The translations under genes and the position numbers were made by a program. From contig JAKBVZ010000008.1 in assembly GCA_021841005.1 (NCBI GenBank), positions 1 to 64,000 of the forward strand: a stretch of 64,000 nt of DNA, read 5' to 3'. The notes beneath the pieces were generated by a model that was not told where the DNA came from, searched no databases, and was given only the letters and a program-made list of their open reading frames with translations. Source of the stretch: Actinomycetes bacterium (GTDB lineage: Bacteria; Actinomycetota; Acidimicrobiia; Acidimicrobiales; JAMCPL01). Below are positions 34,366 through 43,166 of this stretch, piece after piece (within the stretch, counting starts at the first letter, position 1; each line of letters starts with the position of its first letter).

Positions 34366-35973
34366 TCAGGCTGCTCCAGGCGTAGCGGTGTCTTTCTGCT
34401 CAGGCTTGTCGGCCACAAGCACTTCGGTGGTGAGCAGTAACCCTGCTACGGATGCGGCATTCTGCAATGCGGAACGAGTCACTTTCGCCGGGTCGATGAT
34501 ACCGACCTTCATCAGGTCCTCGATCACGCCGCTAGCGGCATTGAGGCCGGTCGATCCGGATTCCGACTCCACGTGCTGAGCCATCACTGCGCCCTCTAGC
34601 CCTGCATTGGCAGCGATCCACTTGAGCGGCTCAGCCAGGCAACGGGCAACGATGGAAGCTCCTGTCGCCTCATCGTCCTGCAGCGACGACGCCAGCTTCC
34701 GAACATTGCCTATGGCACGTACAAGGGCCGTGCCGCCGCCTGCAACTACACCTTCCTCGATTGCGGCCCTGGTGGCGGAGAGCGCATCTTCTATGCGGTG
34801 TTTCTTCTCCTTGAGTTCCACTTCGGTGGCAGCACCCACCCGTACCACGGCAACACCGCCGGAAAGCTTGGCCAAGCGCTCTTGGAGCTTCTCGCGATCC
34901 CAATCGGAATCGGTCTCCTCTATCTCCCGCTTGATCTGGGCGATCCTGCCTTTGATGTCCTCCTCGGAACCAGCGCCGTCCACCACGGTCGTGTCGTCCT
35001 TGGTAACCACCACTCTCCTTGCCCTACCAAGAAGGTCAAGGGTGACACCTTCCAGCTTCAGTCCAATCTCCTCTGATACCACCTGCCCGCCGGTCAGCAC
35101 GGCTATGTCCTGCAGCATTGCCTTACGACGCTCGCCGAAGCCGGGAGCCTTGACGGAGACCGAAGTGAATATACCCCTAACCCTATTGACCACCAGGGTG
35201 GCCAGCGCCTCTCCTTCGACATCCTCCGCTATGACTAGCAATTGCTTGCCGGATTGCATGACCTTTTCCAGTATCGGGAGCAGATCGTGTATGGAGCTGA
35301 TTTTCGAGTTGACTATAAGGATATAGGCGTCCTCGAGCACGGCTTCCTGGCGTTCGGGATCAGTAACGAAGTAGGGCGACAGGTACCCCTTGTCGAACTG
35401 CATTCCTTCAGTGAAGTCGAGTTCAAGGCCAAACGTGTTGGACTCCTCGACCGTGACAGTACCGTCCTTGCCCACCCGGTCTATAGCATCTGCCAGTATC
35501 TCTCCAATGGAGTTGTCAGCGGCGGAGATAGATGCAACTTGGGCGATCTCCTCCTTGGACGATATTTCGTGGGATTGCTCACGGATGGACTCCACCACTG
35601 ACGCTACGGCCTTGTCGATGCCCCGCTTCAGCGCCATCGGATTGGCACCGGCGGTCACATTGCGCAGACCCTCATGGATGAGCGCCTGAGCCAGTACTGT
35701 GGCGGTCGTGGTACCATCACCTGCAACATCGTTGGTCTTGGTCGCCACCTCCTTGACCAGTTGGGCTCCCATATTCTCGAAGGGATCCTCCAGCTCCACC
35801 TCACGGGCGATGGTTACACCGTCGTTGGTGATGGTAGGTGCACCCCACTTCTTGTCTATCACCACATTGCGGCCCTTGGGACCCAGAGTCACTCGCACTA
35901 CATTGGCGAGTTTGTCAACCCCGGCTTCTAGGCCTCTGCGCGCCTGGGCATCATAATGAAGTATCTTCGGCAT
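34366..35973 (-). CDS. groL: chaperonin GroEL (60 kDa)
   Basis: A 535-residue chaperonin subunit; the ATP-driven folding chamber works with GroES. Typical motifs: [30 protein letters not shown], the ATPase loop [17 protein letters not shown] and the apical [12 protein letters not shown]. The C-terminus ends in ATPGAA without the usual Gly-Gly-Met repeats. It starts 190 bases after groES, an unusually long gap for a groESL operon, with no obvious promoter in it. Slightly shorter than the common 540-550 residues. Confidence 0.98.
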   Translation of the reverse strand: MPKILHYDAQARRGLEAGVDKLANVVRVTLGPKGRNVVIDKKWGAPTITNDGVTIAREVELEDPFENMGAQLVKEVATKTNDVAGDGTTTATVLAQALIHEGLRNVTAGANPMALKRGIDKAVASVVESIREQSHEISSKEEIAQVASISAADNSIGEILADAIDRVGKDGTVTVEESNTFGLELDFTEGMQFDKGYLSPYFVTDPERQEAVLEDAYILIVNSKISSIHDLLPILEKVMQSGKQLLVIAEDVEGEALATLVVNRVRGIFTSVSVKAPGFGERRKAMLQDIAVLTGGQVVSEEIGLKLEGVTLDLLGRARRVVVTKDDTTVVDGAGSEEDIKGRIAQIKREIEETDSDWDREKLQERLAKLSGGVAVVRVGAATEVELKEKKHRIEDALSATRAAIEEGVVAGGGTALVRAIGNVRKLASSLQDDEATGASIVARCLAEPLKWIAANAGLEGAVMAQHVESESGSTGLNAASGVIEDLMKVGIIDPAKVTRSALQNAASVAGLLLTTEVLVADKPEQKDTATPGAA

Positions 35974-36163
35974 TGTATGTCCTTCTATCCTTGTGTCTAT
36001 ATTTGTGTCTTTAACGTCTGTGTACTGTTGCTTATATGTGCTCTGTTACACCAGATCCTGCCTGATATCCTGCCTGAACGTGAAGCGTGCGGCCACTAGA
36101 CCGCTTTGCCGGCACGTCCTTGCCAGCCAGATGCAGGTGGGAAACTTATTCCCTACGGTGCAT

Positions 36164-36457
36164 CTACTTGACCACTACGGCCAGCACATCCCTGCTGGAG
36201 AGGATAAGGAGATCTTCGCCATCCACAGTGATTTCGGTACCACCGTACTTGGAATACACAACCGTATCGCCTACCGATACGCCTACTGGTACAAGCTCTC
36301 CGGTGTGCTCTGCCCGCCGCCCCGGCCCTACGGCTATCACCTCTCCCTGCTGCGGCTTTTCTTTGGCCGTGTCGGGGATTACAAGGCCGGATGCCGTGGT
36401 TTCCTCCGACTCTCCCGGGCGGACCACTATCCTGTCCTCGAGTGGCTGAAGTTTCAT
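36164..36457 (-). CDS. groS: co-chaperonin GroES
   Basis: A 97-residue lid protein for GroEL. Seen: [20 protein letters not shown] (mobile loop follows), [21 protein letters not shown] and [13 protein letters not shown], all standard. The ATG at 36457 lies about 227 bases after the CIRCE element, so the mRNA has a long leader. It precedes groEL on the same strand. Confidence 0.98.
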   Translation of the reverse strand: MKLQPLEDRIVVRPGESEETTASGLVIPDTAKEKPQQGEVIAVGPGRRAEHTGELVPVGVSVGDTVVYSKYGGTEITVDGEDLLILSSRDVLAVVVK

Positions 36458-36683
36458 GTCTGTTGAGCCTCCTGTCTGTTAGCTATCAATTACCTACTAC
36501 CTGCACTGCCCGTCACGGGCCTTACCGCACGGCTTAGCCAGGACATTCCTACGCTATTGCAATGCTGCTTTACCCAGCACGGGCTTTCTATGGCAAGAAC
36601 AAGAGTACCGCATGTCGCATATCCAACATACCTGCAAGACTGCTCGGTATGCTCATCATTCGATATTCACTGATACCTGACGC
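36458..36683 (-). other. long groES leader with hairpin and 64-bp spaced repeat
   Basis: No gene was found. GCCCGT-C-ACGGGC near 36508-36520 forms a small hairpin. Positions 36501-36523 resemble 36565-36587 at 17 of 23 positions with four of six mismatches transitions, an offset of 64 bases. A regulatory role is unproven. Confidence 0.35.
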
Positions 36684-36738
36684 CTAGCACTCTTGCTCTT
36701 CGAGTGCTAATTATAGCGTGCTCTCGACGACTTGGCAA
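36684..36738 (-). promoter_or_regulatory. CIRCE operator and sigma-A promoter of groES-groEL
   Basis: CTAGCACTC (36684-36692), nine bases, then GAGTGCTAA (36702-36710) is a near-perfect CIRCE element, the HrcA binding site. Directly upstream on the minus strand are TATAAT (36710-36715) and TTGCCA (36733-36738), 17 bases apart. HrcA would thus repress from just beyond the -10. The operon is expected to be heat-inducible. Confidence 0.95.
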
Positions 36739-36821
36739 CTGGTAGGCTAAAATAAACCTGGATTCACAGTTTAGAGGCTCAGCGGATATCGGGAAAGCGA
36801 GTAGAGTAAAGTGGTAGGATC

Positions 36822-37316
36822 ATGAGCAGAGTACTGTTGTTGAACGCCAGCTACGAGCCACTGAGCGTCGTGTCACCGCAAAGGGCCCTGTCGCTGCTGT
36901 TTGGTGGTAAGGCTGAAACAGTTTGTGAATCGGCTGCAGTCTTCAATAGTCCAAGCGTCAGCGTAGTCGTGCCGTCCGTCATACGCCTGATGCGTTACGT
37001 AGCAGTGCCGTACGGCCGTTCGGTGGCATTGACCACTCGTAACGTTCTGGCTCGGGATCATCATGTCTGTGCCTACTGCGGAAAGTTGGCCACCACCACC
37101 GACCATGTCATACCGCGGTGCAATGGCGGTAGCCATTCCTGGGAGAATGTCGTGGCGGCCTGCACCAGATGCAATGGCAAGAAAGGCGCCAAGACCGTAA
37201 AGGAGATGGGCTGGGTCTTACACAGGGTACCGTACCGTCCCCTTGGCCGGGAGGCATGGCTGATGCGCTTTACTCCTGAGCCTGAATGGATGGTGTACCT
37301 GGATAAGGCGGGGTGA
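36822..37316 (+). CDS. HNH endonuclease-family protein
   Basis: A 164-residue protein of the small HNH type common in actinobacteria and cyanobacteria. It starts MSRVLLLNASYEPLSVVS. The zinc-bound HNH motif occupies residues about 84-130: CAYCGK, the catalytic DHVIPRCNGG, WENVVAACTRCN and a second Cys pair. The biological role of this family is not established. It is divergent from groES across the CIRCE region and 8 bases from the convergent DUF929 gene. Confidence 0.9.
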   Translation: MSRVLLLNASYEPLSVVSPQRALSLLFGGKAETVCESAAVFNSPSVSVVVPSVIRLMRYVAVPYGRSVALTTRNVLARDHHVCAYCGKLATTTDHVIPRCNGGSHSWENVVAACTRCNGKKGAKTVKEMGWVLHRVPYRPLGREAWLMRFTPEPEWMVYLDKAG

Positions 37317-37324
37317 GCGCAGGA

Positions 37325-38320
37325 TTAGGAGTCTGCGGCGAGCAGAGCGGTAGCCTGATGAATTGCAGGAGATGAGCACACAACGGCGGGCTTTGTTCCA
37401 GTGACGGCGCATATGCTGGCTGTGATGAGGTTGGCCGAGGTGATAATTGCTTGCCCGGCAATGGACTTGGATGGGCCAGCTATATCATTGGTGATGGTGC
37501 TGTAGCTCTTGGCCTGGAGTAGCCCTGCGGGGAACATTGGTCCGGCCACTATTACCTGGTTCGATATGTCCAGGAAAGGCAGTGCTCCTGCGTCGGTCTG
37601 TGCAACATAAGGAGGCTTGTCATAGCGCTGGAGAAGCGACGATAGGGATTCGCTCGGAGAGTTCATGGTGGTAAATCCGTTGTAGGGATTGCTCGAGGGC
37701 GTGGAAGATGCCTCTTCCACGCCAGTGAAGTCTACGTACTTACTCGTGTATGCCAGCCGGTAAAATGAGAAGCCGCTTATGCTCGGGAATACTTCCGCGC
37801 TGGAAGAGCCGGCTATTCCCAACTTTCTGAAAGTGCCGAACCTGCTCAACGCAAGTACCAGTGGCCAGCTGGCGGCTTCACAGTAAGGGCAGTACTCGCT
37901 TCCTACAAACGTCACAACAGGCAACTGCGATACCGGGTTGCCTCTAGGTGTGGAGTTGCCCCTAGAAGAGCTCCCTGGAACCCTGCTGCTGCCGTTGTTG
38001 GCGGACCGTATCAATACCGGCATGGCAAGTCCTGTAGTGTCGTAAGCACCAGTATTACTCAATGTGGAGAACGCCTCGGTACTTAGTTCATGAAGAGTCG
38101 ATGACGAAGCGGCCGGGAAAGGATTAGGGTTGATAACAATTGGCGAACTCAGTAGCTTCAGGCCGATCAGGGCCAATGCCACGATGGCAACGACGATTAT
38201 GGCACTCCAGGCAATCAAGGCTGTGGGCACGCGGTGGTGCCCGGCATGACGCAGCATGGTCCGATCATGCCCGGACTCGTTGCCGTTCTCGGTTTCATCC
38301 TGGCCGGTAGGTTCTTCCAT
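37325..38320 (-). CDS. DUF929-type thioredoxin-like membrane-anchored protein
   Basis: A 331-residue protein with one N-terminal helix (IAWSAIIVVAIVALALIGLKL, about residues 38-58) and an extracytoplasmic domain. The core VVTFVGSEYCPYCEAASWPLVLAL carries a CxxC redox pair, followed by FSFYRLAYTSKYVDF, matching DUF929 proteins known from acidophilic archaea and actinobacteria. A Ser/Gly/Asn-rich stretch precedes the core. It may help make or repair disulfides outside the cell, but function is unproven. One more Cys pair occurs near the C-terminus. Confidence 0.78.
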   Translation of the reverse strand: MEEPTGQDETENGNESGHDRTMLRHAGHHRVPTALIAWSAIIVVAIVALALIGLKLLSSPIVINPNPFPAASSSTLHELSTEAFSTLSNTGAYDTTGLAMPVLIRSANNGSSRVPGSSSRGNSTPRGNPVSQLPVVTFVGSEYCPYCEAASWPLVLALSRFGTFRKLGIAGSSSAEVFPSISGFSFYRLAYTSKYVDFTGVEEASSTPSSNPYNGFTTMNSPSESLSSLLQRYDKPPYVAQTDAGALPFLDISNQVIVAGPMFPAGLLQAKSYSTITNDIAGPSKSIAGQAIITSANLITASICAVTGTKPAVVCSSPAIHQATALLAADS

Positions 38321-38427
38321 CGCTGGGCATCCAACTTACCACGATTTCAATCAAAATCCTGGCCTGGTGCATCGCTGTTTTATCAGGTGCGGCAGGATAC
38401 TGGAAACCGCCAACTGCAGGGTGTACT

Positions 38428-39441
38428 ATGCTCACCATGGCAAGCGCACCCAAGGTAAGCCTTAAGTTACCAGCTAATATACCTTTTCCACGCTTGTCCC
38501 TGCCTTGGGGCGGTTCAGCCAGTTTAGATGGTAATACAGAGGATAGGACAGGCGATGCAGCCAGTTCCAGGTCGACCAGCCGTGCCATTTCATGGCGGGA
38601 GGCCGAGATGGAGGAAGGTGTTTTCAGCTACGCTGATGCCGGAAAGGGACTGCCGGTGCTTTTCCTGCATGGCTGGGGAGTAAGTCACAGAACCTATAAG
38701 TCTGCAATTGCGTCACTAGCAAGCATTGGGTGCCGCGTGCTTGCTCCGGCGCAACCTGGCTTCGGAGGGTCGCCCAGGCTTGCTGCTGGGGAGAGGTCAT
38801 TCCCGGTCTATGCAGAGTGGGCAGCACGGTTTCTGGATGCCGCGGGCCAGAAGGACCCGGTTACGGTTATAGGCCATTCGTTTGGCGGAGGTGTGGCCAT
38901 CCAGGTGGCGCACGACTTTCCCGAAATGGTCCGATTGGCCATTTTGTGTAATCCCGTTGGTGGTCCTATACGGTGTGGCGCGGATGGCGAGATCGAGCTG
39001 ATGTCTCGCAGGCCTCTGTGGGAATGGGGCCAAGAACTAGGTACGGACCTGATTGCCGGATCGTCAGTAGCCAAGGTACTCCCAGCTGTGGCAGAGGGAG
39101 CTATGCCCAATCTTTTGAGGAATCTCCCGGAAGTGGTGAAGATGGTCAATGTGGTACGTAGAGCTAATCTTCTGGCTGAACTGGAACGGGTTTCCTTAGC
39201 GGGTACCCCCGTGTCCATCGTGTGGTCTGACCGTGACAGGCTCGTGCCTCATGGGGCCGTTACTGGCTTGTGTCGTGCGGCTGGCGTGCAGAGCACGGTG
39301 GTGGAGGGTAGCCATACGTGGCTGATAGCAGAGCCGGAGATGTTTGCAGAAGTTGTGCTGAGGGTTCTTGTCGATCACGGAGTCGATCTGGAACTTTTCT
39401 CTGGCGACCTGGGTGACATTATCGGAGACACCTTGCACTGA
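38428..39441 (+). CDS. alpha/beta hydrolase
   Basis: A 337-residue alpha/beta-fold hydrolase. LFLHGWGVSHRTYKS gives the oxyanion region, VIGHSFGGGVAIQ the nucleophile elbow (Ser about 150), WSDRDRLVP the acid, and EGSHTWLI the catalytic histidine. The first roughly 60 residues are a non-conserved, Ser/Arg/Asp-rich head, so ATG 38437 or a later start is possible. The substrate is unknown. It is followed by a metallo-beta-lactamase-fold hydrolase on the same strand, 85 bases away. Confidence 0.85.
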   Translation: MLTMASAPKVSLKLPANIPFPRLSLPWGGSASLDGNTEDRTGDAASSRSTSRAISWREAEMEEGVFSYADAGKGLPVLFLHGWGVSHRTYKSAIASLASIGCRVLAPAQPGFGGSPRLAAGERSFPVYAEWAARFLDAAGQKDPVTVIGHSFGGGVAIQVAHDFPEMVRLAILCNPVGGPIRCGADGEIELMSRRPLWEWGQELGTDLIAGSSVAKVLPAVAEGAMPNLLRNLPEVVKMVNVVRRANLLAELERVSLAGTPVSIVWSDRDRLVPHGAVTGLCRAAGVQSTVVEGSHTWLIAEPEMFAEVVLRVLVDHGVDLELFSGDLGDIIGDTLH

Positions 39442-39500
39442 AGGCGCCTGCCTGTCCGCTCGGCTCTAAGTGGATGTCCGATGGATGCTGCAGAATTGCA

Positions 39501-39522
39501 GCGATAGACTGGCGATAGACTG
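39501..39522 (+). repeat. 11-bp tandem duplication before the MBL gene
   Basis: GCGATAGACTG occurs twice in direct succession (39501-39511 and 39512-39522), 4 bases before the MBL start codon, placing the ribosome-binding region inside a duplication. No purine-rich Shine-Dalgarno is evident. Confidence 0.7.
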
Positions 39523-39526
39523 ATGA

Positions 39527-40600
39527 ATGATGCTTTCCGCAGTGTACTCCGAGCATTTTGATCCTTACCAAGCTTGCATACCTGGAGAACCCGCGAAACT
39601 TTTTCCCGGAGTGACTAGGGTGGTTGCTCCCAACCCGGGAGTCATGACCGGGCCAGGGACCAACAGCTATATCATAGGCAGCGATGAGCTGGTGGTTGTG
39701 GATCCTGGTCCGGAGTTGGCCGAGCATGTGCATTTGCTGGCTGATATAGGAGAAGGTCGGATAAGCAAGATTGCCGTCACTCACAAGCACCTTGACCATG
39801 CACCAGCTGCAGCTTTATTGGCGCGGCTGACCGGCGCAGAGACAGCCGGGTTTACCCGGAGTCCCGGGTTCGAGCCTGACAGGCTGCTGGCGAACGGGGA
39901 CATACTCAGCGTGCAGGGAGCCGAGCTACAGGCTATTTACACGCCAGGTCACTCGTCGGACCATCTATGTTACATGCTGGTGGGAGAGAATCTGCTTTTT
40001 ACCGGAGATCATCTGATGCAGGGTTCCACGGTGGTTGTAGCCCCTCTGGATGGCGACATGGCCAAGTACATGGACAGTCTACGGCTGTTGCTGGAAATTA
40101 CCCCTCCGGCCAGGGCGCTGCTGCCAGGTCACGGCATGTGGATGGACGATCCGGCCAGGATAGTTTCTTCCGTCATCGAGCATCGCCAGATGCGTGAAGA
40201 GGTCGTGTGGGAAGCGCTCTGCCGTCTGAGCAAGACACCTCAGGCGACTCGCCTGAGTCTGGACAAAGATGGAGACCAAGGTGGGAGGCTAAGTCGCCGT
40301 CCTGACGAGAGCGGTGACCAGGACAAGAGCACCGACGGCGACCGGCAGCATCATCCACACCGAGGGTTACAGGTTGTGCCCGGCAGCGAGAGGGAGAGTA
40401 TCGACGATGACCGCCGGCAGGGTATATCTATAGATGATATGATTACGACAGTATATAGAGATGTTCCGGAGTCCCTGCACTCCATAGCGCGCTATTCGTT
40501 ATGGGCGCATCTTCGCAAGATGACTCAGGAGGGTAGGGTATGTGCAGCGGATATGAATGGAATGTCCACACTCTGGTGGCCAGCCGGCTTGTCCTGCTAA
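39527..40600 (+). CDS. metallo-beta-lactamase-fold hydrolase (LACTB2-like)
   Basis: A 357-residue MBL-fold enzyme. The metal site is THKHLDHA (HxHxDH, about residue 86), with TPGHSSDHLCYML, FTGDHLMQG and LLPGHG supplying the other ligands; this matches the LACTB2-like group of nucleases or thioesterases. A hydrophilic stretch of about 65 residues (about 240-305; Asp, Gly, Arg-rich) interrupts the chain before the C-terminal winged-helix module (SLHSIARYSLWAHLRKMTQEGRV). Convergent with hemL. Confidence 0.85.
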   Translation: MMLSAVYSEHFDPYQACIPGEPAKLFPGVTRVVAPNPGVMTGPGTNSYIIGSDELVVVDPGPELAEHVHLLADIGEGRISKIAVTHKHLDHAPAAALLARLTGAETAGFTRSPGFEPDRLLANGDILSVQGAELQAIYTPGHSSDHLCYMLVGENLLFTGDHLMQGSTVVVAPLDGDMAKYMDSLRLLLEITPPARALLPGHGMWMDDPARIVSSVIEHRQMREEVVWEALCRLSKTPQATRLSLDKDGDQGGRLSRRPDESGDQDKSTDGDRQHHPHRGLQVVPGSERESIDDDRRQGISIDDMITTVYRDVPESLHSIARYSLWAHLRKMTQEGRVCAADMNGMSTLWWPAGLSC

Positions 40601-40638
40601 GCCTCTGAGCGAAGTGCTCCTTCTTCGCCAGATATGCA

Positions 40639-40732
40639 TTAGATACGCATTGCGGTCTTTGACCTCCTCCCGGCCCTGAACGACCGGGCTTGCGCCACGT
40701 AAAATGCTCAAAGATGCATTGCGGTCTTTGAC
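40639..40732. repeat. 69-bp spaced direct repeat at the hemL 3' end
   Basis: Positions 40639-40663 match 40708-40732 at 21 of 25 positions, with 17 exact bases (40647-40663 and 40716-40732). The right copy encodes the last codons of hemL; the left copy lies beyond its stop. A shorter 11-base tandem (AGATATGCATT/AGATACGCATT, 40630-40651) is embedded. CCCGG at 40669-40673 can pair with CCGGG at 40684-40688 as a weak terminator. Confidence 0.65.
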
Positions 40733-42051
40733 GCAGCAGTCCTTGCCTGCTCCAGTACGTAGTCTAGGTCTGCGTCGCTGTGCGCCAATCCGACGAACAG
40801 CGCCTCGTACGGACCAGGCGGGAGCATTACGCCGCCGTCCAGCATATGGTGGAAGAACTTGCTGTATATGCCGGTGGCGGCTGAAGCCGATGCGGCATCG
40901 TAGTCCGATACTGCGTTGCTTGTTCCGAAGAACATACTGCATAGCGTACCGTAGTGCTGGACGGTAGCTTCCAGCCCTGCATCACTCAGTGCAGCTTGAA
41001 GTCCTGCAACGAATGAATCCACCTTGCCTGCTAGCGCAGCAAACGCATCCTCATCCAAGCGGTTCAATACACTCAGACCTGCGGCTGTGGCGAGTGGGTT
41101 ACCCGAGAGTGTACCTGCCTGGTAAACAGGCCCAACGGGTGCAAGTTGCTTCAGTAATTCGGTCCTTCCGCCGAACGCCGCAAGAGGCAGTCCGCCACCG
41201 ATGACCTTGCCGAAGCAGTAGATATCCGGTATCACGCCACATATGGTTGACGCGTTGCTGTAAGCTACCCTGAAGCCGGTGATTACTTCGTCGAAGATGA
41301 GCAGGGCACCGACAGCATTACATGCTGTACGCAATCCTTGTAGGAAGCCTGGCACGGGAGGCACTACGCCCATATTGGCTGCAACTGGTTCCACTATCAC
41401 GCATGCCACTTTTTCATCCAGCACGTCACGGGAAGGCACCTGGTTGTATGGGCATATTATGGTGTCGCTTACACTCGCAACAGGCACACCTGCAGACCCA
41501 GGCAGCGAGTCAGGCAGGTATCTTGCCTCCGTCACCGACCCGGACCCGGACCCCGACCCGGATAGCCCCATGGTGGCGACGCCACTGCCGCTTTTGGCCA
41601 GCAATCCGTCCGAGTGACCATGGTAGCAGCCTGCGAACTTGATCATCCGGTCCCTTCCGGTGACTCCCCTTGCCAGACGTATGGCGCTCATTGCGGCCTC
41701 AGTGCCTGACGATACAAACCGCACCTGGTCGCAACCGGGCACTCTTGCGCATATCTCCTCTGCAAGCAGCACCTCGCCTCTGGTAGGGGTACCGAACGTC
41801 GTGCCCTTGCTGACTGCATCGTAGAGAGCACTAGTGATACCTGGATCGGCATGGCCGAGGATGACTGCACCGTACGACTGGATCATGTCCACGTACCGGT
41901 GACCATCCACATCGTAGAGGTATGCCCCCTTGCCGTGGTCCACCGTTACGGGGGTACCGCCTACAGAGCTGAAGGATCGCACTGGTGAGTCCACCCCCCC
42001 CGGGATCACTCGTTGGGCTCTTGCGAACCACTCATCATTGAGATCGTTCAT
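40708..42051 (-). CDS. hemL: glutamate-1-semialdehyde 2,1-aminomutase
   Basis: A 447-residue PLP enzyme that makes 5-aminolevulinate from glutamate-1-semialdehyde. Seen: ARAQRVIPGGVDSPVRSF, VRFVSSGTEAAMSAIRLAR, GCYHGHSDGLL, LIFDEVITGFR and the PLP lysine in CFGKVIGGGLP. ATG 42051 begins MNDLNDEWFARAQ, as in homologues. A short SGSGSGSG insertion sits near residue 165. The start region is duplicated upstream (see 42048-42131). It is last in the GGR-hemA-hemC-cobA/hemD-hemB-hemL run. Confidence 0.97.
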   Translation of the reverse strand: MNDLNDEWFARAQRVIPGGVDSPVRSFSSVGGTPVTVDHGKGAYLYDVDGHRYVDMIQSYGAVILGHADPGITSALYDAVSKGTTFGTPTRGEVLLAEEICARVPGCDQVRFVSSGTEAAMSAIRLARGVTGRDRMIKFAGCYHGHSDGLLAKSGSGVATMGLSGSGSGSGSVTEARYLPDSLPGSAGVPVASVSDTIICPYNQVPSRDVLDEKVACVIVEPVAANMGVVPPVPGFLQGLRTACNAVGALLIFDEVITGFRVAYSNASTICGVIPDIYCFGKVIGGGLPLAAFGGRTELLKQLAPVGPVYQAGTLSGNPLATAAGLSVLNRLDEDAFAALAGKVDSFVAGLQAALSDAGLEATVQHYGTLCSMFFGTSNAVSDYDAASASAATGIYSKFFHHMLDGGVMLPPGPYEALFVGLAHSDADLDYVLEQARTAASKTAMHL

Positions 42052-42131
42052 TTCAAGTCCGCTGCGGCCACTATGCCGCAGCCCGTGCACTGTGCGAACC
42101 ACTCATCATCGAGATCGTTCATTTCAAGTCC
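42022..42131 (-). repeat. 71-bp spaced duplication of the hemL start region
   Basis: Bases 42022-42060, covering the hemL start codon, ribosome site and first codons, recur at 42093-42131 with a single transition (38 of 39 identical). The 32 bases between them are unrelated. Both copies carry an ATG in the same local context. Confidence 0.92.
42048..42122 (-). CDS. possible 24-codon upstream ORF coupled to hemL
   Basis: The duplicated start region gives a second ATG at 42122. Its frame runs 24 codons, starting MNDLDDEWFAQC and containing a CTGCG motif, and stops in an ATGA overlap with the true hemL start. Whether it is translated is unknown. If it is, ribosomes could reach hemL by termination-reinitiation. 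It arose from the duplication, so it may simply be a decoy. Confidence 0.3.
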   Translation of the reverse strand: MNDLDDEWFAQCTGCGIVAAADLK

Positions 42132-42167
42132 TCGCAGCTGCCGGCAGCCTGGTGCTTGGCGGCATTG

Positions 42168-43166
42168 TCACTGTCCGATTATCTCTGCAATCTCGGCGGC
42201 TGCATAGCTGATGATGAAGCGAGCACCGGCTCGCTTGATGGACACGAGATGCTCCATCATCACAGCTCCAGCATCCAGCCATCCTCGTTCACCGGCAGCT
42301 TTCACCATCGAGTATTCGCCGCTTACATGGTAGGCGGCAACCGGGATGTTCACGGTGGAAGATATTCGTAAGATTATATCAAGATACGACAGGGCAGGCT
42401 TGACCATGACGATGTCGGCTCCCTCCGCAATGTCGAGCGCAGCTTCCTCCATGGCTTCTCGCGAGTTTCGCAGGTCCTGCTGGTAACCGCGGCGATCGCC
42501 TCCTCCTGCGATCTGTACATCGACGGCATCCCGGAAGGGTCCGTACAGTGCGGAGGCATATTTCGCGCTGTAGGCGAGTATTGCTGTATCGGTGAGGCTG
42601 GACGCATCCAAGGATTCCCGGATGGCAGCCACCTGCCCGTCCATCATACCGCTAGGTGCCACGATGTGAGCACCGGCCCTAGCTTGTGCAACCGCTACTT
42701 GCCGGTAGAGTTCGAGGGTGGTGTCATTGTCCACCCTCGCCTGGCTGTCCAGTACTCCGCAGTGCCCATGGCTGGTGTATTCGTCAAGGCACAAATCGGA
42801 TATGAGCGTCAGGTCATCACCAAGTACGTCATGTATCGCAGACAGAGCTAGCTGCACTATCCCTGATGGATCCCAAGCGCCGGAACCCTGTGGATCTCTA
42901 TCCAGTGGGATGCCAAACAAGATGACACCCGGTATGCCCAAGCCAAGGTATTTCTTGCACTCTTCCAGCGCTGAGTGGACCGTGTGCTGGAAGTGCCCTG
43001 GAATGCTCCGTATCTCTGCGGGGCGGTCGATGCCTTCGCGTACAAACAGAGGAGCGATCAGATCCGTTGCCGACAAAGACGTCTCCGATACCAGGTCTCT
43101 AATCCTTGAGGTGCGCCTTAGGCGCCGCATCCTCCTTGCTGGAAAGGTCGCGTAAGACTCAGTCAC
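42168..43166 (-). CDS. hemB: porphobilinogen synthase (ALA dehydratase)
   Basis: A 332-residue enzyme joining two 5-aminolevulinates. The metal motif reads DLCLDEYTSHGHCGVL, with two of the three Zn cysteines and Asp in place of the middle one, as usual in actinobacteria. The Schiff-base lysines are in VMVKPAL and YSMVKAAGERG. GTG 43166 overlaps the cobA-hemD stop (GTGA) and gives a normal N-terminus (VTESYATFPARRMRRLRRT); the frame is open further upstream within the previous gene. Confidence 0.96.
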   Translation of the reverse strand: MTESYATFPARRMRRLRRTSRIRDLVSETSLSATDLIAPLFVREGIDRPAEIRSIPGHFQHTVHSALEECKKYLGLGIPGVILFGIPLDRDPQGSGAWDPSGIVQLALSAIHDVLGDDLTLISDLCLDEYTSHGHCGVLDSQARVDNDTTLELYRQVAVAQARAGAHIVAPSGMMDGQVAAIRESLDASSLTDTAILAYSAKYASALYGPFRDAVDVQIAGGGDRRGYQQDLRNSREAMEEAALDIAEGADIVMVKPALSYLDIILRISSTVNIPVAAYHVSGEYSMVKAAGERGWLDAGAVMMEHLVSIKRAGARFIISYAAAEIAEIIGQ

